A stretch of DNA of 64,000 bases from Singulisphaera sp. GP187 (GTDB lineage Bacteria; Planctomycetota; Planctomycetia; Isosphaerales; Isosphaeraceae), in the NCBI RefSeq assembly GCF_900129635.1, contig NZ_FSRB01000001.1, forward strand, positions 2,829,501-2,893,500, read 5' to 3'. The position numbers and the translations under genes were made by a program. Positions 33,860 through 43,137 of this stretch are shown here, piece after piece. Each line of letters starts with the position of its first letter. Within the stretch, counting starts at the first letter, position 1. The notes under the pieces are model-generated. The model worked only from the letters and a program-made list of their open reading frames with translations, was not told the origin of the DNA and did not search any database.

Positions 33860-35396
33860 TACTACAGCGCCAAGTTGTACCGTCTTGATCCGCCAGCCAT
33901 TGCGAAAGTATGCTCGCCTTCATGGTTTATGGAGGGACGAGTATGGATATCCCACAGATCCGCAAGCTCAAACCCGCGCTGAACAAGTTCCTCAAGCGGT
34001 TCGATGACTGCTTCCCGCGCAAGGACACGCGGTCCCATTTGCCGGTGTACGTCTCCGGGCAACTCTCGGACATCCCCGAAAAGAGTGTCGAGCCGATCGC
34101 CATCAATGCCGGCGTCCCCGTCAGGACCCTGCAGGAGTTCCTCAGCCAGCACTGCTGGGACCAGGACCGGGCGCGCGACCGGCTCCAGCACATCGTCCGC
34201 GACGAGCACGCCGGCCCCAACGCGATCGGCGTCTTCGACGAGACCAGCGACGTCAAGAAGGGGAACAAGACCCCCGGCGTGCAGCGGCAGTGGTGCGGCT
34301 CCGTCGGCAAGAAGGAGAACTGCATCGTCACGGTCCACCTCGCCTACGCCCGCGACGGCTTTCACTGCCTGCTCGACGGCGAATTGTACCTGCCGGAGTC
34401 CTGGTCCTCTGACCGCGACCGCTGCCGGGAGGCTGGCATCCCCGACGCCATGGTTTACCGGCCCAAGTGGACGATCGCCCTGGAACTCTACGACCGCGCC
34501 ATCACCAACGGTCTGCACTTCGACTGGGTGACCTTCGACGAGGGCTACGGCAGTAAGCCCGAGTTCCTGCGGGGGTTGAGGGGCCGCAGCCAGAAGTACG
34601 TCGGTGAGGTGCCACGGAGCTTCATGGGCTGGATCAAGGCACCGCGTGTCGTCACCCGGAAGTATCGTAAGCACGGGCGGGGCCGCGGCCGCAAGACACC
34701 TCGCCTGGCGAGCGGCAGTGCGCCGGCCCGGCGGGTCGAGGCGATGCTCGATCAGGACGGGTTTCGCAACCAGCCCTGGGTCCGGTGGCGGGTCAAGGAC
34801 GGGCACAAGGGGCCGATGGTCTGGGAAGTCAAGCACCTGCGGTTTTCCCCCGTGGGCGCGGACGGGTTGCCGGGCGAGCCGCTGCACCTGGTCGCCGCCC
34901 GCGACGTCTTGAACCCGGCGGAGTTGAAGTTCTTCGTCGGCGACGCCCCCGAGGAGACGTCGGTGCAGGTGCTGTTGCTCGTCGCATTTTCGCGGTGGCG
35001 AGTCGAGCGCTGCTTCGAAGACCAGAAGTCCGAGATCGGGCTGGATCAGTACGAGGGCCGACGCTACCAGGGGCTCAAACGCCACCTGATCCTGAGTTGC
35101 CTGAGCTACCTGTTCCTGTCGCGGATGCGACAGGAGTTCGGGGGGGAAAAACCTGGGCCTGACGGAGTGCCAGGTACACACCGCAGTAGCGGCGTTGATC
35201 CCATTCTGGTGGTTGGGGCTGAGTGCTCCGCGGAAGCTACTGGAGCGAACCTCCGAAGAGATCGAGCGGGCGCAACGTCGAAACGCCGTGGCACAGCGGT
35301 GCCACACCAAGCGGACAAGGCGAAGGCTGCATGAGTTGGGCATCAAACTCACAGAGTTGCCCCGATGCAAATGGGATACGACTTAGCGCTGTAGTA
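33860..35396 (+). mobile_element. IS701-family insertion sequence inside the LRR gene
   Basis: Element of 1537 bp. The ends TACTACAGCGC (33860-33870) and its inverted copy GCGCTGTAGTA (35386-35396) extend inward with further partial matches. Four-base direct repeats TTAA flank it at 33856-33859 and 35397-35400. It carries one DDE transposase gene on the plus strand. The clean target duplication and intact host halves suggest a recent insertion. Confidence 0.92.
33943..35386 (+). CDS. IS701-family DDE transposase, frameshifted in a G7 run
   Basis: Transposase starting at 33943 with GGAGG seven bases upstream. DDE features are visible: Asp in GVFDETSDVKKG, Asp in VTFDEGYG and Glu in WRVERCFEDQKSEIGLDQYEGR. 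The reading frame leaves the family consensus after SRMRQEFGG; the true C-terminus (TECQVHTAVAALIPFWWLGL to LPRCKWDTT) lies one frame over and stops at 35386 inside the right terminal repeat. Seven G at 35140-35146 mark the break; removing one restores 480 residues. It is either a sequencing error or a recent inactivation. All catalytic residues lie before the break. Confidence 0.88.
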
Positions 35397-35917
35397 TTAA
35401 AAAGCCTTCAACTCTTGGATCTCAGTGGCACCGGCGTCACTGACCAGGGGTTGACGGAGATCGAAGGGTGCCAAAAGCTTCAACAGCTCGATTTGAGCGA
35501 AACAAAAATTACTGACGCCGGCATGGCGTCTCTGGCCAAAATGCCAGAGCTCAAGTCCCTTTCGCTCAGGGCAACTTGCGTCACGGAAGCCGGGCTGATA
35601 CGGTTACAGGGCTTAAAAAGCCTCATCTCAATCGACATCAATGAGAACCAGTTCAACCAGGAGCGACTTGCCAAACTACGGTCGAGCTCGTCGTTCTTGA
35701 GAAGGTTGAGGATCCACACGTTCAAAGGTTGATGATGCCCCTGCGACCGATCGAGCGAAGAAGTCGCAAGCGGGGGTTCGACGTGGCAAGCCTTTCACCG
35801 AACCAAAACATTGAGCGCAGACAATCTTCGACGGAACCCTCGTCTTTGCGCACGTGGCCCCTTCGATGGGGGGACTTCAATTTTCGAGTTACCCCTGATC
35901 CACTCGACACCATGCCT

Positions 35918-36004
35918 GGGAGGGTTGGTGGTCTCGACTTCGTTCGGGACTGCCCTGCCCATGACGCTCGACTCGGATCTCGAAGTCGAGACGACCAGCC
36001 TCCC
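35918..36004. terminator. Imperfect inverted repeat between convergent genes
   Basis: Arms 35918-35942 and 35981-36004 are inverted copies with about 21 of 24 bases matching and a one-base gap (core GTCTCGACTTCG). It sits between the LRR gene and the convergent cupin gene in an otherwise empty stretch of 310 bp. It may act as a bidirectional terminator or be a degraded small element; no T run is present. Confidence 0.45.
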
Positions 36005-36041
36005 GGATCCAATCGAATCTATGGCACCCGGATCGCAACGA

Positions 36042-36524
36042 TCAATTCTTGGCCTTCGCTTCCCACTTGATGAAGTAGAAGACCAGTGGCGTCTTGCCGG
36101 TGTTGACGATCCCGTGAGGGTCGTTCGGAGTGGTGAACATGACCGATCCCGGCCCGACCTTGGTCGTCTTGCCATCGCAGAAGATGTCACCATGACCGCT
36201 TTCGATGATCATGACCTCTTCCTCGACGTGTGTATGAGGGACGTGTGGCGTCTGCCCCGGGTCCAGGACGAAACGCCCGGTTACGAACTTGGAACTCCTC
36301 GGAGCGTCCCCATCCACGTAGATCCCAACCTTGCCGACCTGCTTGCCTCGGTCGCTATAGTCGTTCATCTTGACCTGATCGAGCGTCACCGTTTGTGATT
36401 TAACGGCAGCCTTCTCTTGTGCGAATGCGTACTCTCGCAACGCCCAGCCAAGACCAAGCGCCAGCGTGAGGGCGGACAGCGCGATCATCTCCGGTCGGAG
36501 CTTCGTTCGTTTGGTCGTCGACAC
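36042..36524 (-). CDS. Membrane-anchored cupin-domain protein
   Basis: Protein of 160 residues: a basic start, one hydrophobic segment (about residues 14-36) that is a signal anchor or uncleaved signal peptide, then a single cupin barrel. The first cupin motif is HVPHTHVEEEVMIIESGHGDI, with two His and one Glu as metal ligands, and the second includes NDPHGIVNTG with the last His. I chose the GTG at 36524 because GAGGGA lies seven bases upstream; the longer frame from an ATG at 36620 lacks this. Role unknown; in such proteins the cupin binds a small ligand or metal outside the cytoplasm. Confidence 0.75.
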   Translation of the reverse strand: MSTTKRTKLRPEMIALSALTLALGLGWALREYAFAQEKAAVKSQTVTLDQVKMNDYSDRGKQVGKVGIYVDGDAPRSSKFVTGRFVLDPGQTPHVPHTHVEEEVMIIESGHGDIFCDGKTTKVGPGSVMFTTPNDPHGIVNTGKTPLVFYFIKWEAKAKN

Positions 36525-36811
36525 GATGTTGTCCCTCGGCCTGTTCAATTGAGAAAACTTTCGCCATCGGAATCGACCTGATTTCAGGTGCGACACGCCG
36601 ATAGCCATTGTGCCAGGCATCGTAATCGAATCGTGCGACCACCGTAAGGTCCCAGAATGAATGAGTTCACCCGCTCGTGATCCGGAGCCGCCCCACTTTT
36701 TTTCCCACTCCTTGGTTGCACCTCCTGAAAAGATGTGAGTTCATGGACGCACTTGAGCTGACGCGTCCTAAAGGAAGGTGGTCGGCCGGGCCGGACGAGT
36801 GAAGAGGAATC

Positions 36812-38320
36812 ATGAACGTCGCCACGCTGCTGACTGAAGCCGCTCTCGAGCGTCCCAACCACCCTGCGTTTGTGTTCGAGGGGCAGTCCGTTAGTTATCA
36901 GGAGCTCGAACGCCTGACCGGGCAGTTCGCGAACCTCCTGAGTCAACACGGGGTCCGCCAGGGTGACGTGATCGCGATTTTTCTCGAAAGTTGCCCCGAA
37001 TTGATCATCGCTTACTTCGGGGCGTTGAAGGCCGGAGTCGTTCCCAACGTGGTCAACGCCTCGCTCAAACCCGAGGAAGTTCGACTCGTCGTCTCTGACT
37101 CGAAGGCGATTCTCCTCCTGACCGACCCGACGCGCTGGGAATCGCTCGAACCCGTCCGCACTGGGCTCGGGACACGCCTGACGCTGGTGACGGGCCATGT
37201 CGCCGAGCACGAAGCCGAAGACCCCGAACTCAAATCGTTCGACGCGGCCTTGGCAGAGACCTCAAGCCAGTTTGAGACGCTCGAATTGGCACCGGAAGCG
37301 CTGGCGAACCTGCTCTACACCTCGGGGACGACCGGATTTGCCAAGGGGGTCATGCTCTCGCACCGCAATCTCATCGACAACGCCATCAACTTCGCACGAA
37401 TTCACTACACGGTCGACGACCGACTCCTGATCGCCGCCCCCCTGTTCCACAGTTGGGGCTTGATCAACGGGCTGCTGAGCGTCTTCGTCGTGGGTGCGAC
37501 CGCCATCGTGCCGCGGAGATACCGCACTGAGCCCATGCTCGAACTGATCGAAGCAACCCGTCCCACGATCCTGCTCGGCGTTGCGACCATGATCAACTAC
37601 ATGAGCAAATCCCCGAGTTTCCCGCACCGCAATCTGGACAGCCTGCGCGTCGTCCACTGTGCCGCGGCACCGATGCCGCTGGAGTTGATCGAGACGATGC
37701 GGCGGAGCTGGAAGGTGGGCTACGCTGAGTCCTACGGTCTGACCGAGACCAGCCCGGTCATCACGACCACCCCGCACACCGAGATGCGGCCCGGCTCGTG
37801 CGGCCGAGCCATGGGCGACACGATCCTCAAGGTGGTCGACGCCGAGGGCGAAACGGTCCCGCCAGGCGCCGTGGGTGAACTCTGGGCCTGGGGAACGGCG
37901 ATCGCGGCCGGTTATTATGGACAGCCCGCGCTCACGGCCGAAGTCTTCACCGCCGACGGCTGGTTCAAGACCGGCGACGTCGCAAGAATCGACCAGGACG
38001 GCTACGTCTTCATCGTCGATCGCGTGAAGGACATGATCAACGTCGGAGGCGCGAAGGTCTATCCGCGCGACGTCGAGGAGGTCCTCCACCGACACCCCGC
38101 CGTCGCCGACGCCGTGGTCATCGGCATCCCCGACCCGGACCTCGGCGAGGTCGTCAAAGCGTATGTCGCCCTGAAACCCGACCACGCCTGGACCCCCGAA
38201 GGTGTCCTGGACTACTTGCGGCCCGAACTTGCCGCCTTCAAGCTCCCTCGGGCAGTGGAATTCGTCCCCGAGGTCCCCCGAAGCGTTTCCGGCAAAGCGC
38301 TTCGACGGCTATTGAGATGA
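36812..38320 (+). CDS. AMP-dependent long-chain acyl-CoA synthetase
   Basis: ANL-superfamily enzyme of 502 residues that activates a carboxylic acid, probably a fatty acid, to an acyl-AMP and then acyl-CoA. Core motifs in order: YTSGTTGFAKGVMLSH (P-loop, about residues 168-183), the SYGLTETSPV motif, the GWFKTGDVARIDQDGYVFIVDRVKDMI hinge, and the C-terminal catalytic Lys in SVSGKALRRLLR. It is somewhat shorter than E. coli FadD, like many mid-chain ligases. The substrate cannot be told. Single gene. Confidence 0.92.
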   Translation: MNVATLLTEAALERPNHPAFVFEGQSVSYQELERLTGQFANLLSQHGVRQGDVIAIFLESCPELIIAYFGALKAGVVPNVVNASLKPEEVRLVVSDSKAILLLTDPTRWESLEPVRTGLGTRLTLVTGHVAEHEAEDPELKSFDAALAETSSQFETLELAPEALANLLYTSGTTGFAKGVMLSHRNLIDNAINFARIHYTVDDRLLIAAPLFHSWGLINGLLSVFVVGATAIVPRRYRTEPMLELIEATRPTILLGVATMINYMSKSPSFPHRNLDSLRVVHCAAAPMPLELIETMRRSWKVGYAESYGLTETSPVITTTPHTEMRPGSCGRAMGDTILKVVDAEGETVPPGAVGELWAWGTAIAAGYYGQPALTAEVFTADGWFKTGDVARIDQDGYVFIVDRVKDMINVGGAKVYPRDVEEVLHRHPAVADAVVIGIPDPDLGEVVKAYVALKPDHAWTPEGVLDYLRPELAAFKLPRAVEFVPEVPRSVSGKALRRLLR

Positions 38321-38484
38321 TCGAGGATTCAGAGCCACGAAGTCCCTTGGGGCTGGGTTGGCTTGGGCGTTTCGAGCGGCTTTCGGCGAACGGAAGCAAG
38401 AATGCGGGGGGGTGCCGCGTGCGAAATTCATTCCGCGGCACTCGAGTTCGTTCACATACGTAAGTGGACAGACTCCACCGATGC

Positions 38485-40859
38485 TCACTTCCTCTTGGGC
38501 GCACGGGGGCTCACCGCGGCCGGACGACTGGTAATCTCGGCTTCCTTCGCGGTCACGGGATCGGCGATCGTGAGGCCGAGGCGGTCGAGAGCGATCCGGA
38601 ACGCCTCGAGCTCCTCGTCGGGGACGACCACGGAGGTCGGTCCCAGGCGTTCGCCGAGGTGGCTGCGCGTGCTCGGGTGTTGGACCAGGCCGTCGATGAG
38701 GTCGGCCGAGGGGGCGTGGAGGACGAGGGGGCGGCTCGTGTTGAGCGGAGCGATGCGCTGCTGATTCGCCAAAAGAAGTAAGCGGACGGCGGGGGGGTGT
38801 CGACGTCCGTCCGGCGGGCGAACCAGTGCGACAAGGTGGAGGACGTCATCCCGTTGGCCGCGCCGCGGGCAATCGAGGCGGGTGAAATCACGAACCGACG
38901 CCGCGGGTTGCCAGGGGTCCCGGTGGCCGGATCGAGAGGGAGCTCGTCGGCGAACCGGACGAGTTCCGCGTCGACAAGAAGGTCGGATCGACTCAGGTCG
39001 AGCGAGAGGGTGACACCATCGGCTTCGACTTCGAGGCAGGACTCCGGCGAGCGACGATAATCGCGAGCGCCGGCGAGTCGGAGCCGCTGAAACGGGATCG
39101 ACGAGTCGTCCTCGACGAGCAAAAGGCGGTCGGAGATCGCGATCGGCGCCGCGCCAGCCGACTCGGGCCACTGGGCGAGCGCCTTCTCCAGGTCGTCCTT
39201 GGTGGCAAATTCGACGAGCGTCGCCGATGCGTAGTAGGTAATACGCTCGCGACGACCTGCCCAGGTGCGTACGGCTTCGGAAACGCCGGCAGGAAGGACT
39301 CGCTGGCTATGTCGCGCCAGGCGGTCGAGCATTTCTGGCGGACTGAGTCCCCCTTCGAGCCCGCGATAGACTGATTCCGCGGTCAGCTTGAGTTCCAGGG
39401 CGGCTCCGACCTGCGACCAGAGGGCGAACCGGCTGAACTGGCCGATCAAAGGGGGGGTCAACCCCTGGCGATACGCGATGATCTCGAAGTTGGGCTGAAC
39501 GTAGAGGAAGTGCTCGAACGTGGGACGGGGCGGTGGTGGCGGCCCGAGCGCCAGGATGTACCGGCCGAGCGCGGAGAGCTGAACAATCGCCCGGCCGTCC
39601 GCCGACCCGTCCACGGCGGCCCTGACGAGGCCGAGCTGGTACGCCGCGCCAAGCAGGAGCGACTCGAGAACCGCGGGCTCCGCCCCTGTTCCTTCGGTCC
39701 GACTTTCTCGCGCGGGGCGGGCGGACTTGGCGGCGCGGAGCGCCTTGGCCCGCGCCGCGGGATTTGCCGCCGGCTCTTCCAAGAAGCCGGCGCGATCCCA
39801 GTCGGGCAAGTACTCGCGAAGCCGGGCATCGAAATCGGCGATCGCGACCCATTCGCCTTCGGCCAGGGTGGCAAGCCAGAGCAGGACAACCGGCCTGAGG
39901 TAGGGTAGCGCCAGTTCCACCGTGCTCCCTTCCTGCTGGATCCCCCCCTGCTCGTGCCAGGTCCGCAGCGCAAGCCAGCGCGTGGCCACCATCTGCGGCA
40001 AGTGAATCGCATTCTCGGCCCAGAAGTCAGGCGGGGCCGCCACGACACGATCGCTGTTCTCCTCGTCGATCAGCAGGCTGACACCACGGGACAGGGCCAA
40101 CCAGAAGGCCGCCATGTCGGGGAGCGGCTCCAAAGCATCGGCGATCGGCCCGGCGAGCACGGGATCGTCCTCGAGCCGGTCCCGATCTCGCTTGTAGAGC
40201 GTCCCGTGTTGGGTGCGTCGCAACGGGCCTTCGTCGACGCGCTGCCAGACCGCGGCCAACCGCAAAATCGGTTCGAGTCCGTCGGTCTCACGAATCCGGT
40301 TGACCGTTCCTGAATAAGCCGTGAGCGGCGGCTCGGGAAGGACCGTCCGTGAAGCACTGAGCACCGAAGGATGCGCGAGGAACCGCGCTCCGCCCACGGC
40401 GCCTCGTTCGATCAATCGCGCGAGGTCATTGGTGAAATTGCCTTCCGCCAGCTCGATCGCCACCAGACCGAGCTCAAGCAGTCGGTGCACCGTTGGGGTG
40501 GGCTCTACCCCGAGGCAACTGAGCGCATGGAAGAGCCCGTTCAGGGACCACGACGTGGTCTCCGTGAGCATGAACAGGCTGGTCGCCAACCGCGGACCGA
40601 GTTCGAGCGTGGCCAGAATCCGCTCGGCGAACCGCGGTTCCGCCAGCCGTTCGGTGATGATCCCGGCCAGGGCCCGAGGTTTCGCTCCTGGGTCGGCCAG
40701 ACCGAGCGCTCGGTGAATCTCGTAGAGCCGGAGCCCCTCGTAACGCTCGAGCGCACGCAGGTAGGCGGTTAACGGGGGGGTAACGACCACGGGCACCAGT
40801 ACGGCGCCCTCGGAAGTCGTCGATTCGTTTTCTTCCCAGTCCGGAGCATCATCGACCAT
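38485..40859 (-). CDS. Helicase_C_3-type partner of XPB helicase, frame broken in a C7 run
   Basis: Large protein of the Helicase_C_3 (helicase-associated) type, resembling the non-catalytic N-terminal part of XPB; no Walker motifs. The first frame starts at 40859 and reads well down to DVDTPPP. After seven C (plus-strand G run 38791-38797) the family-like C-terminus LLLLANQQRIAPLNTSRPLVLHAP and following lies one frame over and stops at 38485. One added C gives 791 residues. The tail in the uncorrected frame is Ser/Pro/Arg-rich nonsense. The gene is 13 bp after a small protein gene and downstream of an XPB-type helicase, so the three form one operon. A mycobacterial XPB gene also has such a neighbour, as I recall. 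Confidence 0.78.
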
Positions 40860-40872
40860 CGTCGCGTTACCC

Positions 40873-41097
40873 TCAGCGAACGACTCGAGGGGTATGCCCC
40901 ATCCGCCGCAGCTCCTCGATAATGCCCTCTTCCTCTTCAGAATGGACCAGCAGCACGGTCTCGGAGAGCCGTCCCGCGACCATGCGAGCCAGCGTTTTCC
41001 GCGCCAGCAACTCCTCCGCGAGGACCGGTTCCGCAGTGCGGATCAGGGCCACATGCTTGTGGAGCTTGACTGGGATTCGCGCGGACGGGGCAGGCAT
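40873..41097 (-). CDS. Small conserved-looking protein between XPB and its partner
   Basis: Protein of 74 residues that I do not recognise by name. It has PVKLHKHVALIRTAEPVLAEELLARKTLARMV, then an acidic SEEEEGIIEELRRMGHTP. The short helix-rich layout, with no membrane segment, looks like a small adaptor. The ATG at 41097 has GGGAGA seven bases upstream; a TTG-initiated frame five codons earlier is less likely. It lies between the XPB-like helicase (119 bp upstream) and the Helicase_C_3 protein (13 bp downstream), so a role together with them is likely but unproven. Confidence 0.7.
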   Translation of the reverse strand: MPAPSARIPVKLHKHVALIRTAEPVLAEELLARKTLARMVAGRLSETVLLVHSEEEEGIIEELRRMGHTPRVVR

Positions 41098-41141
41098 CGC
41101 TGGCTCTCCCAAAAGAATTTTAACTTATATAAATCAGTCTT

Positions 41142-41162
41142 CGGAGGAAACCCTTCCCTCCG
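41142..41162 (-). terminator. Small hairpin after the XPB gene
   Basis: Six-pair stem CGGAGG/CCTCCG with a 9-nt loop, about 55 bp past the helicase stop. AT-rich sequence follows on the minus strand. It may be a weak terminator or attenuator within the operon. Confidence 0.35.
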
Positions 41163-41215
41163 CCGACACCACGCCGATCCTGAGGCCCGATCGGCCCCAG
41201 GACCGATCGATGGCA

Positions 41216-42928
41216 CTAGGAGTTCGAGGACGCCGAAGCGCGGGCAACGATATCGGATTCGTCGAGAATCTCGTAGCTATACCCTTGTTCGGTGAGGAAA
41301 AGCTGACGATGGTGCGCAAAATCCATCTCGCGCGTGTCGCGAGTCACCAGCGAATAGAAACTGGCGGGAACCTCCCCTTCCTTGGGTCGAAGGATCCGGC
41401 CCAGTCTCTGGGCTTCTTCCTGGCGGCTGCCGAACGTGCCCGAAACCTGGATCATCACGTTGGCGTCGGGCAGGTCGATCGCGAAGTTGCCGACCTTTGA
41501 GAGGACGAGCCGGCGGATGTCGCCGCGACGGAACCGACCGTACAAGTCTTCCCGTTCGGAGTTGGACGTTTGCCCGGTAATCAGTGGCACCTCAAACCGC
41601 GCGGCGATTCGGCGAAGCTGCTTGAGATACTGGCCGATCACCAAGACGCGATCGTCGGGCCCATCGTGCTCGTCGAGCAGCATCGCGACCAGGTCATCCT
41701 TCGACGGGTTCTCGCTCGCCAGGCGGAACTTGTCGCGCCACTCGGCCACCGCATACTCCATCCGGGCGTCGCCGGGCAGTCCCAGCCGGACTTCGTGACA
41801 CTGGGCTTCGGCGATCCACCCCTTGGACTCGAGGACCCGCCACGGCACGTCGAACTTCTTGGGTCCGATCAGGCTGAAGACGTCTTCCTCGCGGTTATCC
41901 TCGCGGACGAGCGTCGCGGTCAGACCGAGACGACGGCGTGCCTGGATGTCGGCCGTGACCCGGAACACCGGAGCGGGAAGCAAGTGGACCTCGTCGTAGA
42001 TGATCAGGCCCCAGTCCCGCTGGTTGAACAGGGAAAAATGCGGGAAGTCGCCATCCTTCTTGGGTCGATAGGTGACGATCTGGTAGGTGGCCAGGGTGAC
42101 GGGCGCGATCGCCTTCGAGTCACCGGTGTAGGTGGCCACCATCGAGTCGTCGAGGTCCGTCTTGTCGAGGATCTCGCGTTTCCACTGCTCGACGGCCGTG
42201 GTGCTGGTGGTCAGGACGAGCGTGTTCTTCTTGAGCGCGGCCAGGGCCGTGAGCCCGACGATCGTCTTGCCCGCGCCGCAGGGTAGGACGATGACCCCCG
42301 AACCGCCGCGTGCATCTCCGCCGGCGTGAAAGGCGTCGACCGCCCCCTGCTGGTAGTCGCGCACCTTGAACGGGAGCCCGTTTCGGCCGATCGTACGTAG
42401 CTCGACGGCAAGGTCTGCACCCTCGGCATAGCCGGCCAGGTCCTCGGCCGGGTAACCGACTCCGATCAGTGCCTGCTTGAGCATCCCTCGAAATGCGTCG
42501 TCGATCACGAAGCTCGTCGCGTCGATCCGCTCGCCGAGGAAGTCGCGAACCCCTTTCTGGCGGGCCAGCTCCTCGAGCAGAGCCTGGTCAGCCGTGACCA
42601 TCCGAAGCGCTCCGTCGACCCGCCTGAGGGTCACTCGGCCGTAACGGCTGACCAGTTCTCGGAGATCGGTGCCGAGGTTCGGCGGCAGGGGAAACTTGCT
42701 GTAAATCCCCAGCGCCTCGATCATCGCATCGGCGGTCATCCCGGCGGCCGCGGCGTTCCAGAGCGACAGGGAGGTCAGGCGATACGTGTGAATGTGCTCG
42801 GGACTCTTCTCCAGCTCCGCGAACGGCGCGATCGCATCGCGGGCCTCGGCGTGCAACGGGTTGTCGACTTCCAAGAGGACCGTGCGGTCGCCCTGCACGA
42901 TCAGCGGATTGGAGGGATTGTACTGCAT
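41216..42928 (-). CDS. XPB/Ssl2-type superfamily 2 DNA helicase
   Basis: Helicase of 570 residues of the bacterial XPB type. An N-terminal domain of about 180 residues (damage-recognition-like) precedes the helicase core: Walker A GAGKT at 218-222, Walker B DEVH at 312-315, motif III with LTATLVRED (Arg-Glu-Asp at 342-344, the RED motif of XPB), and motif VI QRLGRILRPK. XPB proteins are 3'-5' helicases in nucleotide excision repair or transcription. The start at 42928 follows AAGGAG by about six bases; the frame extends 59 codons upstream without resemblance. It heads the three-gene operon with the small protein and the Helicase_C_3 partner. Confidence 0.93.
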   Translation of the reverse strand: MQYNPSNPLIVQGDRTVLLEVDNPLHAEARDAIAPFAELEKSPEHIHTYRLTSLSLWNAAAAGMTADAMIEALGIYSKFPLPPNLGTDLRELVSRYGRVTLRRVDGALRMVTADQALLEELARQKGVRDFLGERIDATSFVIDDAFRGMLKQALIGVGYPAEDLAGYAEGADLAVELRTIGRNGLPFKVRDYQQGAVDAFHAGGDARGGSGVIVLPCGAGKTIVGLTALAALKKNTLVLTTSTTAVEQWKREILDKTDLDDSMVATYTGDSKAIAPVTLATYQIVTYRPKKDGDFPHFSLFNQRDWGLIIYDEVHLLPAPVFRVTADIQARRRLGLTATLVREDNREEDVFSLIGPKKFDVPWRVLESKGWIAEAQCHEVRLGLPGDARMEYAVAEWRDKFRLASENPSKDDLVAMLLDEHDGPDDRVLVIGQYLKQLRRIAARFEVPLITGQTSNSEREDLYGRFRRGDIRRLVLSKVGNFAIDLPDANVMIQVSGTFGSRQEEAQRLGRILRPKEGEVPASFYSLVTRDTREMDFAHHRQLFLTEQGYSYEILDESDIVARASASSNS

Positions 42929-43137
42929 GGGCTCCTTGCCAGGCGAAGACGAGCAGGACGTAGTGGCGGTAGCCCCCGCCGAACCCGGTTCATGGTAGAC
43001 GCGCCTGAGCGAACTGGCAAGGTCGGCTTGACCACAGGATCGCGTCATGACGAGCGGACAGGTCAGAAAAATAGCGGGCGACGATGCGACGAACCGACGG
43101 CACACCCCTCAAGGTTTTGCCGAATCGCCGACTCCAC

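Larger units (their letters stand above)
32935..35732 (+). pseudogene. Membrane-anchored leucine-rich-repeat protein, interrupted by an IS701-family element
   Basis: The host gene is in two parts: 32935-33859 and 35397-35732. Part one starts with a cytoplasmic segment and one membrane helix (LTLSIRTVLLLVLVTAILIGW), then leucine-rich repeats of the form LxxLxxLxLxxTxITDxGL. Part two resumes in the same frame with LKSLQLLDLSGTGVTDQGL and ends after three more repeats. Removing the insertion and one TTAA copy gives a single open frame of 418 residues with unbroken repeat periodicity. The function is unknown; such proteins usually bind other proteins. As it stands the gene is disrupted. Confidence 0.88.

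Noticed and set aside
33862..35370. 502-codon open frame on the minus strand
   Set aside because: Antisense to the IS701 transposase; composition-driven shadow.
31774..36004. A CRISPR array or tandem-repeat array among the many hairpins
   Set aside because: The palindromes differ from each other and are not regularly spaced; no cas-like gene is present.
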